A stretch of 64,000 nt of DNA from Paenibacillus cymbidii. GTDB taxonomy: Bacteria > Bacillota > Bacilli > Paenibacillales > NBRC-103111. A model generated the notes under the pieces. That model worked only from the letters and a program-made list of their open reading frames with translations. It had not been told where the DNA came from and did no database searches. The position numbers and the translations under genes were made by a program. The DNA lies in NCBI RefSeq assembly GCF_004764705.1, contig NZ_SHLX01000003.1, positions 62,001 to 126,000 on the forward strand, in the 5' to 3' direction. Below, piece by piece: positions 27,166-36,389 of this stretch (its first letter is position 1; each line of letters starts with the position of its first letter).

Positions 27166-27366
27166 ATGCTGCAACGGCAGTGTCACTGGCTGCAATTTCC
27201 GGAACGGACGATAACCAAATGCATTTTTACAAATGTAAACATGCAAAACTGCGACATTTCAGGATTAACCATCAACGGCATCAACATCGAGACCTTAATC
27301 AAACAATACTCGCCGGAAGCTTATCAAATGTTCGACAACAAACCCGGTAACAAGCCGTCCCGCTGA
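27166..27366 (+). CDS. Small pentapeptide-repeat-like open reading frame, possible remnant
   Basis: A 66-residue frame. The middle, FTNVNMQNCDISGLTINGI followed by NIETLIKQY, has the N/D-x-x-hydrophobic rhythm of a pentapeptide-repeat end and resembles the tails of longer proteins. No clear ribosome binding site precedes the ATG, and the upstream 40 bases are very AT-rich compared with all neighbours. It may be a genuine small gene from elsewhere or the last piece of a decayed one. A 9-bp stem (27387-27395 with 27421-27429) follows the stop but has no T-run. Confidence 0.45.
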   Translation: MLQRQCHWLQFPERTITKCIFTNVNMQNCDISGLTINGINIETLIKQYSPEAYQMFDNKPGNKPSR

Positions 27367-27429
27367 CGGATACGTTTCGCGAAAACGGCGGACAGCCGTT
27401 GCGGCTGCGGGGCGGATCGCCTGTCCGCC

Positions 27430-27458
27430 TTGCAACTTGGTCCTCTTTTGCATATAAT
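27430..27458 (+). promoter_or_regulatory. SigA-type promoter of pheST
   Basis: TTGCAA at 27430-27435 and a perfect TATAAT at 27453-27458 are separated by 17 bases. Transcription would begin near 27465, about 350 bases before pheS, leaving room for the T-box leader. Confidence 0.85.
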
Positions 27459-27464
27459 AGCTGG

Positions 27465-27784
27465 TAGTTGCAACCTTATATGCGCAAAAGCCGCGACGGA
27501 GAAAAGTAAGCAGTGCCTCTGCACAGGGAGGAGACGCCGGAGATTGAGAGCGTCTGCCGCAGAACCAGGCTGCCGAAGTTCGCTCCCGAGCTGTCCCTTG
27601 AACCTTGATCTGCCTGTCGACTGTCCGGCGCGTCAAGCAAGTAGGGGGTACCGGCGACGAGCCGTTATCCGGAATGAAGCGAAGGCGTTCGATTCGTGCT
27701 GCTTATGCTGCGGCCGGACGCGTCTTAATTAGGGTGGTACCGCGGTCTTTCGTCCCTTTTTTCGGGGATGGAAGGCTTTTTTTG
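27465..27784 (+). ncRNA. T-box leader (Phe) upstream of pheST
   Basis: The signature T-box AGGGTGGTACCGCG is at 27731-27744. A terminator follows: a 12-bp stem between 27745-27756 and 27765-27776 with a T-run to 27783. Stem I shows an AGTA bulge motif near its 5' side and GAA at 27575-27577 followed one base later by TTC at 27579-27581, which fits the specifier position and is a Phe codon. Uncharged tRNA-Phe would pair with TTC and the T-box, favour the antiterminator and allow pheST transcription. The 5' limit is inferred from the promoter. Confidence 0.92.
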
Positions 27785-27817
27785 TTGGAAAATAACGGAT
27801 TGGCGGAGGGATGGAGC

Positions 27818-28852
27818 ATGAAGGAACGACTGATGCAACTGCAGCAGGAGGCGCTGCTGGAGCTGGAACAAGCGGCGGGGCTGGAGCAGTTGAACGAACT
27901 GCGGGTCAAATACCTCGGCAAAAAAGGGCCGATCACCGAAGTGCTGCGCGGCATGGGAGCGCTGAGCGCGGAGGAGCGGCCGGTCATCGGGCAAGTGGTC
28001 AACGACGTGCGCGCGGCGATCGAGACGGTCATCGAAGCGAAGACGGCGGCGTTCCGCCAGGCGGAAACGGACAGCAAGCTGCGGCTGGAAACGATCGACG
28101 TGACGCTGCCGGGCCGTCCGCAGGCGCACGGAGCGGTGCATCCGCTGAGCAAGGTGATCGAGGACATCGAGGACATCTTTGTCGGCATGGGCTATACGGT
28201 CGAAGAAGGGCCGGAGGTCGAACGCGACTACTACAACTTCGAAGCGCTGAATTTGCCGCAAAATCACCCGGCGCGCGACATGCAGGACTCGTTCTACATC
28301 ACCGAGGAGCTGCTGATGCGCACGCATACGTCGCCGGTGCAGGTGCGGACGATGGAGCGGATGAAAGGCGCGGTTCCGGTCAAAATCATTTGTCCCGGCA
28401 AAGTGTTCCGCCGCGACGACGACGATGCGACACATTCGCACATGTTTACGCAAATCGAAGGGCTCGTCATCGACAAAGGCATTCGCATGAGCGATTTGAA
28501 AGGAACGCTGCTGCAGTTCGTGCAGGAGATGTTCGGCAAACAAACGCAAATCCGCCTGCGCCCGAGCTTCTTCCCGTTCACCGAGCCGAGCGCCGAAGTT
28601 GACGTCACCTGCTCGAATTGCGGCGGCAGCGGCTGCCGGGTGTGCAAACAAACCGGCTGGCTGGAAATTCTCGGCTCCGGCATGGTGCACCCGCGCGTGC
28701 TTGAGATGGCCGGCTACGACCCGAACGTGTACAGCGGTTTTGCGTTTGGCATGGGCGTGGAGCGCATTGCGATGCTGAAATACGATATTGACGACATTCG
28801 TCATTTTTACACGAACGATTTGCGGTTCCTGCAGCAGTTCGTGCGCGTGTAG
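27818..28852 (+). CDS. pheS: Phenylalanine--tRNA ligase alpha subunit
   Basis: Class II synthetase subunit of 344 residues, the usual size. It has an N-terminal coiled coil that binds tRNA (about 1-90), motif 2 as [19 protein letters not shown] and motif 3 as [17 protein letters not shown] small Cys pair set ([17 protein letters not shown]) lies in the catalytic domain, as in many bacterial PheS proteins. With PheT it forms the cytoplasmic alpha2beta2 enzyme that charges tRNA-Phe. ATG at 27818 is 7 bases from GGAGGG. Expression is controlled by the T-box leader ahead of it. Confidence 0.98.
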   Translation: MKERLMQLQQEALLELEQAAGLEQLNELRVKYLGKKGPITEVLRGMGALSAEERPVIGQVVNDVRAAIETVIEAKTAAFRQAETDSKLRLETIDVTLPGRPQAHGAVHPLSKVIEDIEDIFVGMGYTVEEGPEVERDYYNFEALNLPQNHPARDMQDSFYITEELLMRTHTSPVQVRTMERMKGAVPVKIICPGKVFRRDDDDATHSHMFTQIEGLVIDKGIRMSDLKGTLLQFVQEMFGKQTQIRLRPSFFPFTEPSAEVDVTCSNCGGSGCRVCKQTGWLEILGSGMVHPRVLEMAGYDPNVYSGFAFGMGVERIAMLKYDIDDIRHFYTNDLRFLQQFVRV

Positions 28853-28942
28853 AACGAGGAAAGCGTATGCTTCCGAAGCAAGTTTTTGCTCGCAAGATGC
28901 GATTCGGGAAGTATCGCAAAATCTTTGAGGAGGGAACAACCG

Positions 28943-31378
28943 ATGAAAGTATCAACGGCTTGGCTGGCGGATTATGTGAATATAGACGGCAATACGGGCG
29001 GCGAATTGGCGGAAAAGCTGACGCGCAGCGGCATTGAGGTCGATGTGGTGGAGAACCGCAACAAAGGCGTCCAGGGCGTTGTCGTCGGCTACGTCAAATC
29101 GCGGGAAAAGCACCCCGATGCGGATAAATTGAGCGTATGCGTCGTGGACGCGGGGCAGGGCGAAGATCTGCAAATCGTGTGCGGCGCGCCAAACGTCGCC
29201 GCCGGCCAGAAAGTGCCGGTTGCGCTTGTCGGCGCGAAGCTGCCGGACGGGCTTGCGATCAAACGCGCGAAGCTGCGCGGCGTCGAGTCGCAAGGCATGA
29301 TCTGCTCGGCGAAGGAGCTTGCGGTGAACGACAGGCTGCTGCCGAAGGAGCAGCAGGAAGGCATTCTTGTGCTGCCCGGCGACACCCCGGTCGGGGCGAG
29401 TATTCTCGACGTGCTGGCGCTGGCCGATGAAGTGCTGGAGCTCGATTTGACCCCGAATCGTTCGGACTGCCTCAGCATGCTGGGCGCCGCTTACGAAATC
29501 GGCGCAATTCTCGGCCGGGCCGTGAAGCTGCCGGGCGCAGGCGACGCTGCAGCGGCAGGCTCGTCGGAAGCCGGCGGCTTCCGCGTGGCGATTGAAGCGG
29601 CCGAGCATTGCAGCCAGTACGCGGCCTGCGTGATCGAAGGCGTCAAGGTCGGGGCGAGCCCGCAGTGGCTGCAGAACCGATTGATCGCCGCAGGCGTTCG
29701 CCCGATCAGCAATATCGTGGACGTGACCAATTATGTCATGCTGGAATACGGCCAGCCGTTGCACGCTTTTGACGCAGCGGCGCTGGAGGGCGGCATCGTC
29801 AGGGTGCGGCTCGCCGCTCCGGGCGAACGCATCGAAACGCTGGACGGCGCGGACCGCGCGCTGGAGCCGCACATGCTCGTCATCGCCGACGCCGCGAAGC
29901 CGGTGGCGCTGGCCGGCGTGATGGGCGGCGCCAACTCGGAAGTGACGGCGGGCACGACGCGCATCCTGCTCGAATCGGCGCAATTCGCCGGCAGCACCGT
30001 GCGCCGGACATCGCGGCAGCTCGGGCTGCGTTCGGAATCGTCGCTGCGCTTCGAGAAGGAAGTCGATCCGCAGCGCGTGCTGCCGGCGCTTCGCCGGGCG
30101 GCGGCGCTGATCGCCGAGCTGGCGGGCGGCCGCATCGTCGGCACGGCTCATGCGCAGGCGGCCGAAGCGGCTCCGGTTGCGATCGCCATTTCGCTGGATC
30201 GCGTGAACGGTTACCTCGGCACTCAGCTTTCGATCGACGAAGTGAAGGCGATTTTTGAGCGGCTGCATTTTGAATATGAAGCGGGCGCCGAGTCGTTGAC
30301 CGTCCGTGTGCCGAGCCGGCGCGGCGACATCACGCGCGACGTCGACCTGATTGAAGAAGTCGCACGTCTGTATGGCTACGACAACATTCCGACGAGCCTG
30401 ATGAGCGGGGAAACGACGGCCGGCGCCTTGACCAAACGCCAACGCGTGCGCCGCGCGCTGCGCGGACTGCTGTCGCAAAGCGGCGTGCACGAAGCGATTA
30501 CGTACGCGTTCGGCCATCCGTCACGGCAGGGGCAGTTCGCCGGCTTGTATCCGGATGCGGCTCCCGTGGCGCTGGCGATGCCGATGAGCGAAGATCGCAG
30601 CGTGCTGCGCACGAGTCTCGTCCCGCATCTGATCGATGCGGCCGTGTACAACCGCAATCGCAACATCGACGATATCGCCTTGTTCGAAATCGGCAGCGTG
30701 TTCGTCACCGAAGAGAAATCGCTGACGAAACAGCCCGAGGAGCGCCTGCTGCTGTCCATGCTGCTGACCGGCAAGCGCCGCGGGGAGCATTGGTCGGGCA
30801 AATCGGAGCCGGTCGACTTTTACGATATCAAAGGTTACCTGGAGAAGGCGACGTCCTTCTTCGGCATCGCCGGCGTGACGTACAAGGCGGCGGAGCCGGC
30901 CGGTTACCACCCGGGGCGTACGGCGGCGGTTTCGCTCGAAACGGCGGAAGGCAGCGTGCCGCTCGGCTACATTGGCCAGTTGCATCCGCAGCTGCAGGCG
31001 GACCACGATTTGGCCGAAACGTATGTGCTGGAAATCGAGCTCGATACGCTGGTGAACTATGTCGACTTCGGCGTTCAGTACCGGGCGCTGCCGCGTTATC
31101 CGGCGGTCAGCCGCGACATTGCGGTCGTCGTCGACCGCGCGGTTCCGGTCGGCTCGTTGCGGGCGAAGGCAGCGGAAGCGGCAGGCGAACTGCTGGAGTC
31201 GATCGGCGTGTTCGACGTGTACACCGGCGAAAGGCTCGGCGCGGACAAGAAGAGCGTCGCGCTGTCGCTTGTGTACCGCCATGCGGAACGCACGCTGACG
31301 GACGAAGACGTAACGCAGGCTCACGGGCTCGTCGTTTCCGCGTTGGAGTCGGCTTTTGCCGCTGAATTGCGCAAATAG
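28943..31378 (+). CDS. pheT: Phenylalanine--tRNA ligase beta subunit
   Basis: Subunit of 811 residues. The order of domains is as expected: N-terminal B1 with an EMAP-type tRNA-binding segment (about 40-150), B3/B4 editing domain (about 210-400), B5 (about 405-480), a catalytic-like core (about 490-690) and the C-terminal ferredoxin-like anticodon-binding domain (about 717-811, starting near YRALPRYPAVSRDIAVVVD). GAGGAGGG lies 8 bases before the ATG. It follows pheS by 90 bases and is followed by a strong terminator, so pheST is its own transcript. Confidence 0.98.
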   Translation: MKVSTAWLADYVNIDGNTGGELAEKLTRSGIEVDVVENRNKGVQGVVVGYVKSREKHPDADKLSVCVVDAGQGEDLQIVCGAPNVAAGQKVPVALVGAKLPDGLAIKRAKLRGVESQGMICSAKELAVNDRLLPKEQQEGILVLPGDTPVGASILDVLALADEVLELDLTPNRSDCLSMLGAAYEIGAILGRAVKLPGAGDAAAAGSSEAGGFRVAIEAAEHCSQYAACVIEGVKVGASPQWLQNRLIAAGVRPISNIVDVTNYVMLEYGQPLHAFDAAALEGGIVRVRLAAPGERIETLDGADRALEPHMLVIADAAKPVALAGVMGGANSEVTAGTTRILLESAQFAGSTVRRTSRQLGLRSESSLRFEKEVDPQRVLPALRRAAALIAELAGGRIVGTAHAQAAEAAPVAIAISLDRVNGYLGTQLSIDEVKAIFERLHFEYEAGAESLTVRVPSRRGDITRDVDLIEEVARLYGYDNIPTSLMSGETTAGALTKRQRVRRALRGLLSQSGVHEAITYAFGHPSRQGQFAGLYPDAAPVALAMPMSEDRSVLRTSLVPHLIDAAVYNRNRNIDDIALFEIGSVFVTEEKSLTKQPEERLLLSMLLTGKRRGEHWSGKSEPVDFYDIKGYLEKATSFFGIAGVTYKAAEPAGYHPGRTAAVSLETAEGSVPLGYIGQLHPQLQADHDLAETYVLEIELDTLVNYVDFGVQYRALPRYPAVSRDIAVVVDRAVPVGSLRAKAAEAAGELLESIGVFDVYTGERLGADKKSVALSLVYRHAERTLTDEDVTQAHGLVVSALESAFAAELRK

Positions 31379-31391
31379 GAAGGAATACAGG

Positions 31392-31439
31392 CCGGTCTTA
31401 TCGAAGTAGGTAGGCGATACGATAAGACCGGTCTTTTTT
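31392..31439 (+). terminator. Rho-independent terminator after pheT
   Basis: CCGGTCTTATCG at 31392-31403 pairs perfectly with CGATAAGACCGG at 31420-31431, followed by T residues at 31434-31439. It lies 13 bases after the pheT stop. Confidence 0.93.
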
Positions 31440-31488
31440 GCGCCCGTTTTACGGTTTGCGGGCGGGCCGGGCGAAGGAGGAAATCATC

Positions 31489-34400
31489 GTGAGCGGGGAA
31501 GAAAGAACGAGAATACTCGTCGACATCTATGGCACCCAATACCGGCTGATGTCCAAAAGCACAGTCGGCTACATGAAAATGGTCGCCGCGCACGTCAATG
31601 AACAGATGAATCAAATCGGGAAGTCGAATTCCCGTTTGGATACGCCGAAAATTGCCGTGCTGGCGGCCGTGAACATGGCGGACGAATACATGCAGCTGCG
31701 CGCCGACCTGGAGCAGCTGCGGGAGAAGGCGGACCATACCGACAAGCTGCTGGGCGAAAATCGCCGGCTGGAGGAACAGCGCGGCAAGCTGGAAGAAGCG
31801 GCGGCATTGATGGCCGAACAAAGCCGCGAGCGGCTGGAGGAAGAGCAGCGCCGTTTCCGCGAGTCTCAGGAAGCGTTGCAGTCGCTGCAAGCCGTGCGCG
31901 AAGCCGAAATGGCGGAGCTGCGCGAAACGCACAAGGCGGAGCGGGAGCTGTTGAAGGCGGAACGCGAGGCGGAGCTGGCCGAGCTTGCTGCCTCGCACGA
32001 AGCCGAGCGGGAGCGCGTTTATACGGAGCGCGAAGCCGAATTTGCGGAGCTGCGCGACGCGCACAAGGCGGAGCGGGAGCGGCTGCAAGCGGAACGCGAG
32101 GCCGAACTGACGGAGCTGATGGAGCTGCACGAGGCGGAACTGGAGCGTGTGACGGCGGAGCGCGAAAGCGAACTCGCGAAGCTGCGCGAGGCGCACGCAG
32201 CGGAGCTGGAGCGTGCCGCGGCGGAGCGCGAAGGCGCGCTGGAGAAGCTGCGCGAGGCGCACGCAGCGGAGCTGGAGCGTGCCGCGGCGGAGCGCGAAGG
32301 CGCGCTGGAGAAGCTGCGCGAGGCGCATGCAGCGGAGCTGGAGCGTGCCGCGGCTGAGCGCGAAGGCGCGCTGGCGAAGCTGCGCGAGGCGCACGCAGCG
32401 GAGCTGGAGCGTGCCGCGGCTGAGCGCGAAGGCGAGCTGGCGAAGCTGCGTGAGGCGCACGCAGCGGAGCTGGAGCGTGCCGCGGCGGAGCGCGAAGGCG
32501 AGCTGGCGAAGCTGCGTGAGGCGCACGCAGCGGAGCTGGAGCGTGCCGCGGCGGAGCGCGAAGGCGCGCTGGAGAAGCTGCGCGAGGCGCACGGAGCGGA
32601 GCTGGAGCGTGCGGCGGCTGAGCGCGAAGGCGAGCTGGCGAAGCTGCATGAGGCGCATGCAGCGGAGCTGGAGCGTGCGGCGGCGGAGCTGAAAGCGAAT
32701 CAGGAGGAGCGCGAGCTGCTGCAGTTGGAGCTTGAGGAGCTTCGGGAAAAGCATGGGGCGGAGCTTAAGCGCCTGGCGGCGGAACGCGAGGGCGAACTGG
32801 CGAAGCAACATGAAGCACATGAAGCGGAGCTGCGGCGTGTGGTGGCTGAGCGCGAAGGCGAGCTGGCGAAGCTGCGCGAGGCGCACGCATCGGAACTGGA
32901 GCGTGTGTCAACGGAGCGCGAAGGCGAGTTGGCGAAGCAGCGCGAGGCGCATGAAGCGGAGCTGAAAGCGAATCAGGAGGAGCGCGAGCTGCTGCAGTTG
33001 GAGCTTGAAGAATTCCGGGAAACGCATGAGGCGGAGCTTAAGCGCCTGGCAGCGGAACGCGAGGGCGAACTGGCGAAGCAACATGAAGCACATGAAGCGG
33101 AGCTTGGGCGTTTGGCGGTGCAGCGTGGAGGCGAGCTGGCGCAATTGCAGGAAGCACACGCAGCGGAACTGAAAGCGAAGCAGGAAGATCGCGAACTGCT
33201 TCAGTTGGAGCTTGAGGAGCTGCGCGAGACACACGAAGCGGAGCTTAAGCGAGTAACGGCGGAACGCGAGAGCGAACTGGCGAAGCTGCGCGCGGCGCAC
33301 GCATCGGAGTTGGAGCGTGTGGCGGCAGAGCGCGAAAGCGAGTTGGCGAAGCAGCGTGCGGCGCATGGAGCGGAGCTGAAAGCGCGTCATGAGGACCGCG
33401 AATTGCTCCAGTTGGAATTTGAAGAGCTGCGTGAGACGCACGAGGCGGCGCTGGTACGCCTGACAGCGGAGCGCGAGGACGAACTGGCGAAGCTGCTCGC
33501 GGCGCATGCATCGGAGCTGGAGCGCGTGGCGGCGGAGAGCGAAGGCGAGATGGCGAGGCAGCGTGAAGCACATGCAGCAGAGCTGAAAGCGCGTCATGAG
33601 GACCGCGAGTTGCTTCAGTTGGAGTTTGAAGAGCTGCGTGAGACGCACGAGGCGGCGCTGCTGCGCTTATCGGCGGAGCGTGAGAGCGAGTTTGCGAAAC
33701 TGCAGGAAGTGCACCAAACGGAACTGGGACGCGTGACAGCGGAGTTGAGAACGAAGCTGGAGGACCGCGAGCGGCTGCAACTGGAGCTTGCGGAACTGCG
33801 TGAAACGCAAGGGGCAGAGCTTAAGCGGCTGGCGGCGGATCGTGAAGGCGAGTTGGCGAAGCTGCGCGCGGCGCACGAAGCGGAGCTGAAAGCGAAGCAG
33901 GAGGATCGCGAGCTGCTGCAGTTGGAGCTTGAGGAACTGCGGGAGGCGCGAGAGGCGGAGCTCGGTCGCTTGGCGGCGGAGCGCGAGAGCGAGCTGGCGA
34001 AGCTGCGTGAAGCGCATGAAGAGGAGCAGGCGCGCCTGGCGGCGGAGCGCGATAACGAACTGGCCAAGCTGCTGAAAGCGCATGAGGCGGAGTTGCAGGC
34101 GCGGCAAGAAGATCGCGAGTTGCTGCAATTGGAGCTTGAGGAGCTGCGCGAAGGCCTGGCCGGGCGCGAAGCGGATCGCAGGCGCGAGCAGGTGAAGCAT
34201 GAGGCCGAGCTGGCCGAGCTGCGAAGCGCCCACGAAGCGGAGCGCGAACGGCTTAAGAACGAGCGCGAAACGGAAACGCGCGCGCTTGAGGAAGATCGCG
34301 AGCTGCTGCAACTGCAGCTTGAGGAGCTGGAAGAAGATACATCTGCGCTGCAATCGGCCTGGGCGACCGAACGAAGCGAATTGCAGCAGGCGACCGAACA

Positions 34401-35460
34401 ACTGCGGCAGCATGCGGAACTGGTTGTCGCCGAGACGATTGCCGCGGCGGCGGGCCGCGAGCAGGAGCTGCGCGAAGACTTCGCGAGGATGGCCAATGCC
34501 GCATCGGTGGAAACCGTGCAACGCACGGAACGCCTGCGCGAACAATTCGAAACGGCTGCGCGGGAAGCCGCGTCCGAACGCGATCGCGAGCGGCAATCGC
34601 TGGAACGGGAGCTGACGCAAGCGCTGCAAGAGCTGAAGGAGGCGCAAGCGTTGTCCGTCGCGCAGGGACGCGAGCTCGAGGCGCAGCGGCGGGAAGTGGA
34701 AGCGCAGCAGCAACGCTGGCAGGACGAGCTCCAGCAATCGCTCGAGGAGCGCGAGGAGCAGCAGCAACGCTTGAAAGAACTGCGGCAGGCGCAGGAAGAT
34801 TACGAGCGCGAACACAACCGCTTGCGGCTGGAGCGCGAACGGCTGCAGCAGCGGCTGACGGAAGAGCAGAAGCAAGCTTCCGAGTCGCAGCGCGGCTGGG
34901 CGGAGGTGCGCGAACAACTGGAATCGCGGTTGCGCGAGGAACAATCGCACGTCGAGACGTTGCAAAGCGACGGCAAGTCGGCTCGCGAAGCGCTGGAGCG
35001 CGAGATGGCGGCGCTCCGCGAGGCGGCGTCCGCACGGGCGGCGCAGCAGGAAGCCGCACATGCCGACAGGCTGGCGGCACTCCGCGAGGAAAGCGAACGC
35101 GCGCTTGCGGAGCAAGCGGCCATGCAGGAGCGGCTGCAGGAAGCGTCGCAGGAGCGTTCGCAGGCGGAGCAGGAGTCGCTGCGGACCGAGCTTGAGACGC
35201 TGCAGGCCGAACGAACGAAGCTGCGCGAAGCGCTGGCGACCGAGCAGCGGGAGCGCGCCGGCTTGGAAGCGCAAGCGACTCAGCTTCGCGAAGCGCTTGA
35301 GGCGCAGGCGGCGGCCGCGGCGGTGCCGAGCGGGGAGAGGGACAGCGCCGTCGCTGCGGAACTCGCGCAACTGAAAGAAGAGTACGAGAAGCTGAAAAAA
35401 GAATACAACGAGTGGATCGAGCTCGTCATCGAAACGGACGGCCAGTCGGCCAAGTCATGA
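31489..35460 (+). CDS. zapA: ZapA-domain protein extended by a giant coiled coil
   Basis: Protein of 1323 residues. The first 85 or so are a clear ZapA domain (RILVDIYGTQYRL, then KMVAAHVNEQMNQI and TPKIAVLAAVNMADEYMQL). ZapA proteins bundle FtsZ filaments at the division site and are normally only about 85-110 residues. Here the ZapA helix continues into about 1200 residues of Glu/Arg/Ala/Leu-rich coiled coil. Residues about 235-400 are 22-residue tandem repeats encoded by 66-bp DNA repeats; further on, a block like EDRELLQLELEELRE recurs. GTG at 31489 has AAGGAGG 8 bases upstream. Position after pheT and overlap with cvpA match zapA in Bacillales, which supports the identity. Cytoplasmic; no membrane segment. 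Confidence 0.85.
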   Translation: MSGEERTRILVDIYGTQYRLMSKSTVGYMKMVAAHVNEQMNQIGKSNSRLDTPKIAVLAAVNMADEYMQLRADLEQLREKADHTDKLLGENRRLEEQRGKLEEAAALMAEQSRERLEEEQRRFRESQEALQSLQAVREAEMAELRETHKAERELLKAEREAELAELAASHEAERERVYTEREAEFAELRDAHKAERERLQAEREAELTELMELHEAELERVTAERESELAKLREAHAAELERAAAEREGALEKLREAHAAELERAAAEREGALEKLREAHAAELERAAAEREGALAKLREAHAAELERAAAEREGELAKLREAHAAELERAAAEREGELAKLREAHAAELERAAAEREGALEKLREAHGAELERAAAEREGELAKLHEAHAAELERAAAELKANQEERELLQLELEELREKHGAELKRLAAEREGELAKQHEAHEAELRRVVAEREGELAKLREAHASELERVSTEREGELAKQREAHEAELKANQEERELLQLELEEFRETHEAELKRLAAEREGELAKQHEAHEAELGRLAVQRGGELAQLQEAHAAELKAKQEDRELLQLELEELRETHEAELKRVTAERESELAKLRAAHASELERVAAERESELAKQRAAHGAELKARHEDRELLQLEFEELRETHEAALVRLTAEREDELAKLLAAHASELERVAAESEGEMARQREAHAAELKARHEDRELLQLEFEELRETHEAALLRLSAERESEFAKLQEVHQTELGRVTAELRTKLEDRERLQLELAELRETQGAELKRLAADREGELAKLRAAHEAELKAKQEDRELLQLELEELREAREAELGRLAAERESELAKLREAHEEEQARLAAERDNELAKLLKAHEAELQARQEDRELLQLELEELREGLAGREADRRREQVKHEAELAELRSAHEAERERLKNERETETRALEEDRELLQLQLEELEEDTSALQSAWATERSELQQATEQLRQHAELVVAETIAAAAGREQELREDFARMANAASVETVQRTERLREQFETAAREAASERDRERQSLERELTQALQELKEAQALSVAQGRELEAQRREVEAQQQRWQDELQQSLEEREEQQQRLKELRQAQEDYEREHNRLRLERERLQQRLTEEQKQASESQRGWAEVREQLESRLREEQSHVETLQSDGKSAREALEREMAALREAASARAAQQEAAHADRLAALREESERALAEQAAMQERLQEASQERSQAEQESLRTELETLQAERTKLREALATEQRERAGLEAQATQLREALEAQAAAAAVPSGERDSAVAAELAQLKEEYEKLKKEYNEWIELVIETDGQSAKS
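32191..32690 (+). repeat. 66-bp tandem repeats inside the ZapA-type gene
   Basis: About seven and a half copies of a 66-bp unit start at 32191, 32257, 32323, 32389, 32455, 32521, 32587 and 32653. Each encodes a 22-residue unit such as AHAAELERAAAEREGALEKL plus RE. Differences between copies are few and mostly swap Glu for Ala or Glu/Ala before Lys. Twenty-two residues equal two 11-residue hendecads, suited to a long helical coil. Near-identity at the DNA level suggests recent expansion or gene conversion. Confidence 0.92.
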
Positions 35461-36029
35461 CGGGAAGCTGGAACGGCCTCGATATCGCCGTCGGCGTGAT
35501 CCTGCTGATCGCCGTCGCGATCGGGTATCGGCGCGGGTTCATCAGCCAGCTTATTTCGCTGCTGGGCCTTGTGATCGCCTACATCGCGGCCTACAAGCTA
35601 CATCCTTACGTATCGCCCTGGATCAAGACGATCATCCCGCTGCAAACGTTCACCGCATACGAGCATTACGAACCGCTGATTACCAAGCTTCGCCTCGACG
35701 TTTATGTCATCAACGCGCTGGCGTTTGCACTCATTTTTTTCGCAGTCAAAATCGGCTTGTCGGTTGTCGGGCGCGTGCTCAACATGATCGCCAAAGTGCC
35801 GGGGCTGAACATGACGAACCGGCTCGCAGGAGCCGGTTTGGCCTTGTTGGAGGCGGCAGTCATCGTCGCAATCGGCTTGTACGTGATGAAAATTATGCCC
35901 TCCGACGGCATCCAAACCTTGCTGGCCGGCTCCGGCACGATGCCGTTCGTACAGGAGCACGTGCCCGTATGGCTGGACAAGCTGACTCTGTTATGGAACG
36001 GCGGCGACATCAATGCCGACCCGGCGTGA
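35457..36029 (+). CDS. cvpA: CvpA family membrane protein
   Basis: Protein of 190 residues with about four membrane helices; the conserved start LDIAVGVILLIAVAIGYRRG and the following FISQLISLLGLVIAYIAA are characteristic. The ATG overlaps the TGA of the ZapA-type gene (ATGA), so the two are translationally coupled, as zapA and the cvpA-like yshB are neighbours in Bacillus. CvpA proteins are needed for colicin V production in Escherichia coli and have roles in envelope homeostasis that are not well defined. The reading frame continues upstream only inside the previous gene. Confidence 0.92.
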   Translation: MTGSWNGLDIAVGVILLIAVAIGYRRGFISQLISLLGLVIAYIAAYKLHPYVSPWIKTIIPLQTFTAYEHYEPLITKLRLDVYVINALAFALIFFAVKIGLSVVGRVLNMIAKVPGLNMTNRLAGAGLALLEAAVIVAIGLYVMKIMPSDGIQTLLAGSGTMPFVQEHVPVWLDKLTLLWNGGDINADPA

Positions 36030-36046
36030 TCTTCGCGGCTGAAACA

Positions 36047-36238
36047 GAATAAGCCATCACTTATTGGCTATTTCGCCTAAAATAGCTCGGCGATTCGAAA
36101 TAACCAGTGAAAACGCTGGCTATTTTGAAGAAACGAACGAATATTAGGCTGTTTGGTCCAAATAGCCGGTGAAAACACTGGCTATTTTCAATGAGATGGG
36201 CAAATTGGGACAAATAGGCCATTTTTTAGGGGCTATTT
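36047..36238. repeat. Four-hairpin intergenic repeat, copy C
   Basis: Hairpins at 36047-36073, 36098-36125, 36160-36188 and 36211-36238, with starts 51, 62 and 51 bp apart. The inner two have arms AAATAGCCGGTG and CACTGGCTATTT or close variants; the outer two are of the GGCCAT type. It lies 17 bases after the cvpA stop, between convergent genes. The rest of the gap to 36389 holds only the stem-loop at 36258-36299. Confidence 0.8.
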
Positions 36239-36257
36239 GATGAAGCGCGTTTGCTAT

Positions 36258-36299
36258 ACAACAGCCAGCCTCCGCGGCAAGCGGAAAGCTGGCTGTTGT
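36258..36299. other. Stem-loop between convergent genes
   Basis: ACAACAGCCAGC at 36258-36269 pairs perfectly with GCTGGCTGTTGT at 36288-36299 across an 18-base loop. There is no proper T-run on either side, so it is a weak terminator candidate for the converging transcripts. Confidence 0.5.
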
Positions 36300-36389
36300 G
36301 TTGCAAAGCGAGTCCGGAGCCGCATCCGGCTCCCGGTCCTCAGGCGCGCAAAGCGCATCTCACCCGCGCGGCGATTCGGCGCATAGCCG

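Noticed and set aside
31321-32886. Minus-strand frame made of repeats opposite the ZapA-type gene
   Set aside because: It mirrors the 66-bp repeats of the coiled-coil gene. The plus-strand frame has a ZapA domain, a ribosome binding site and conserved gene order.
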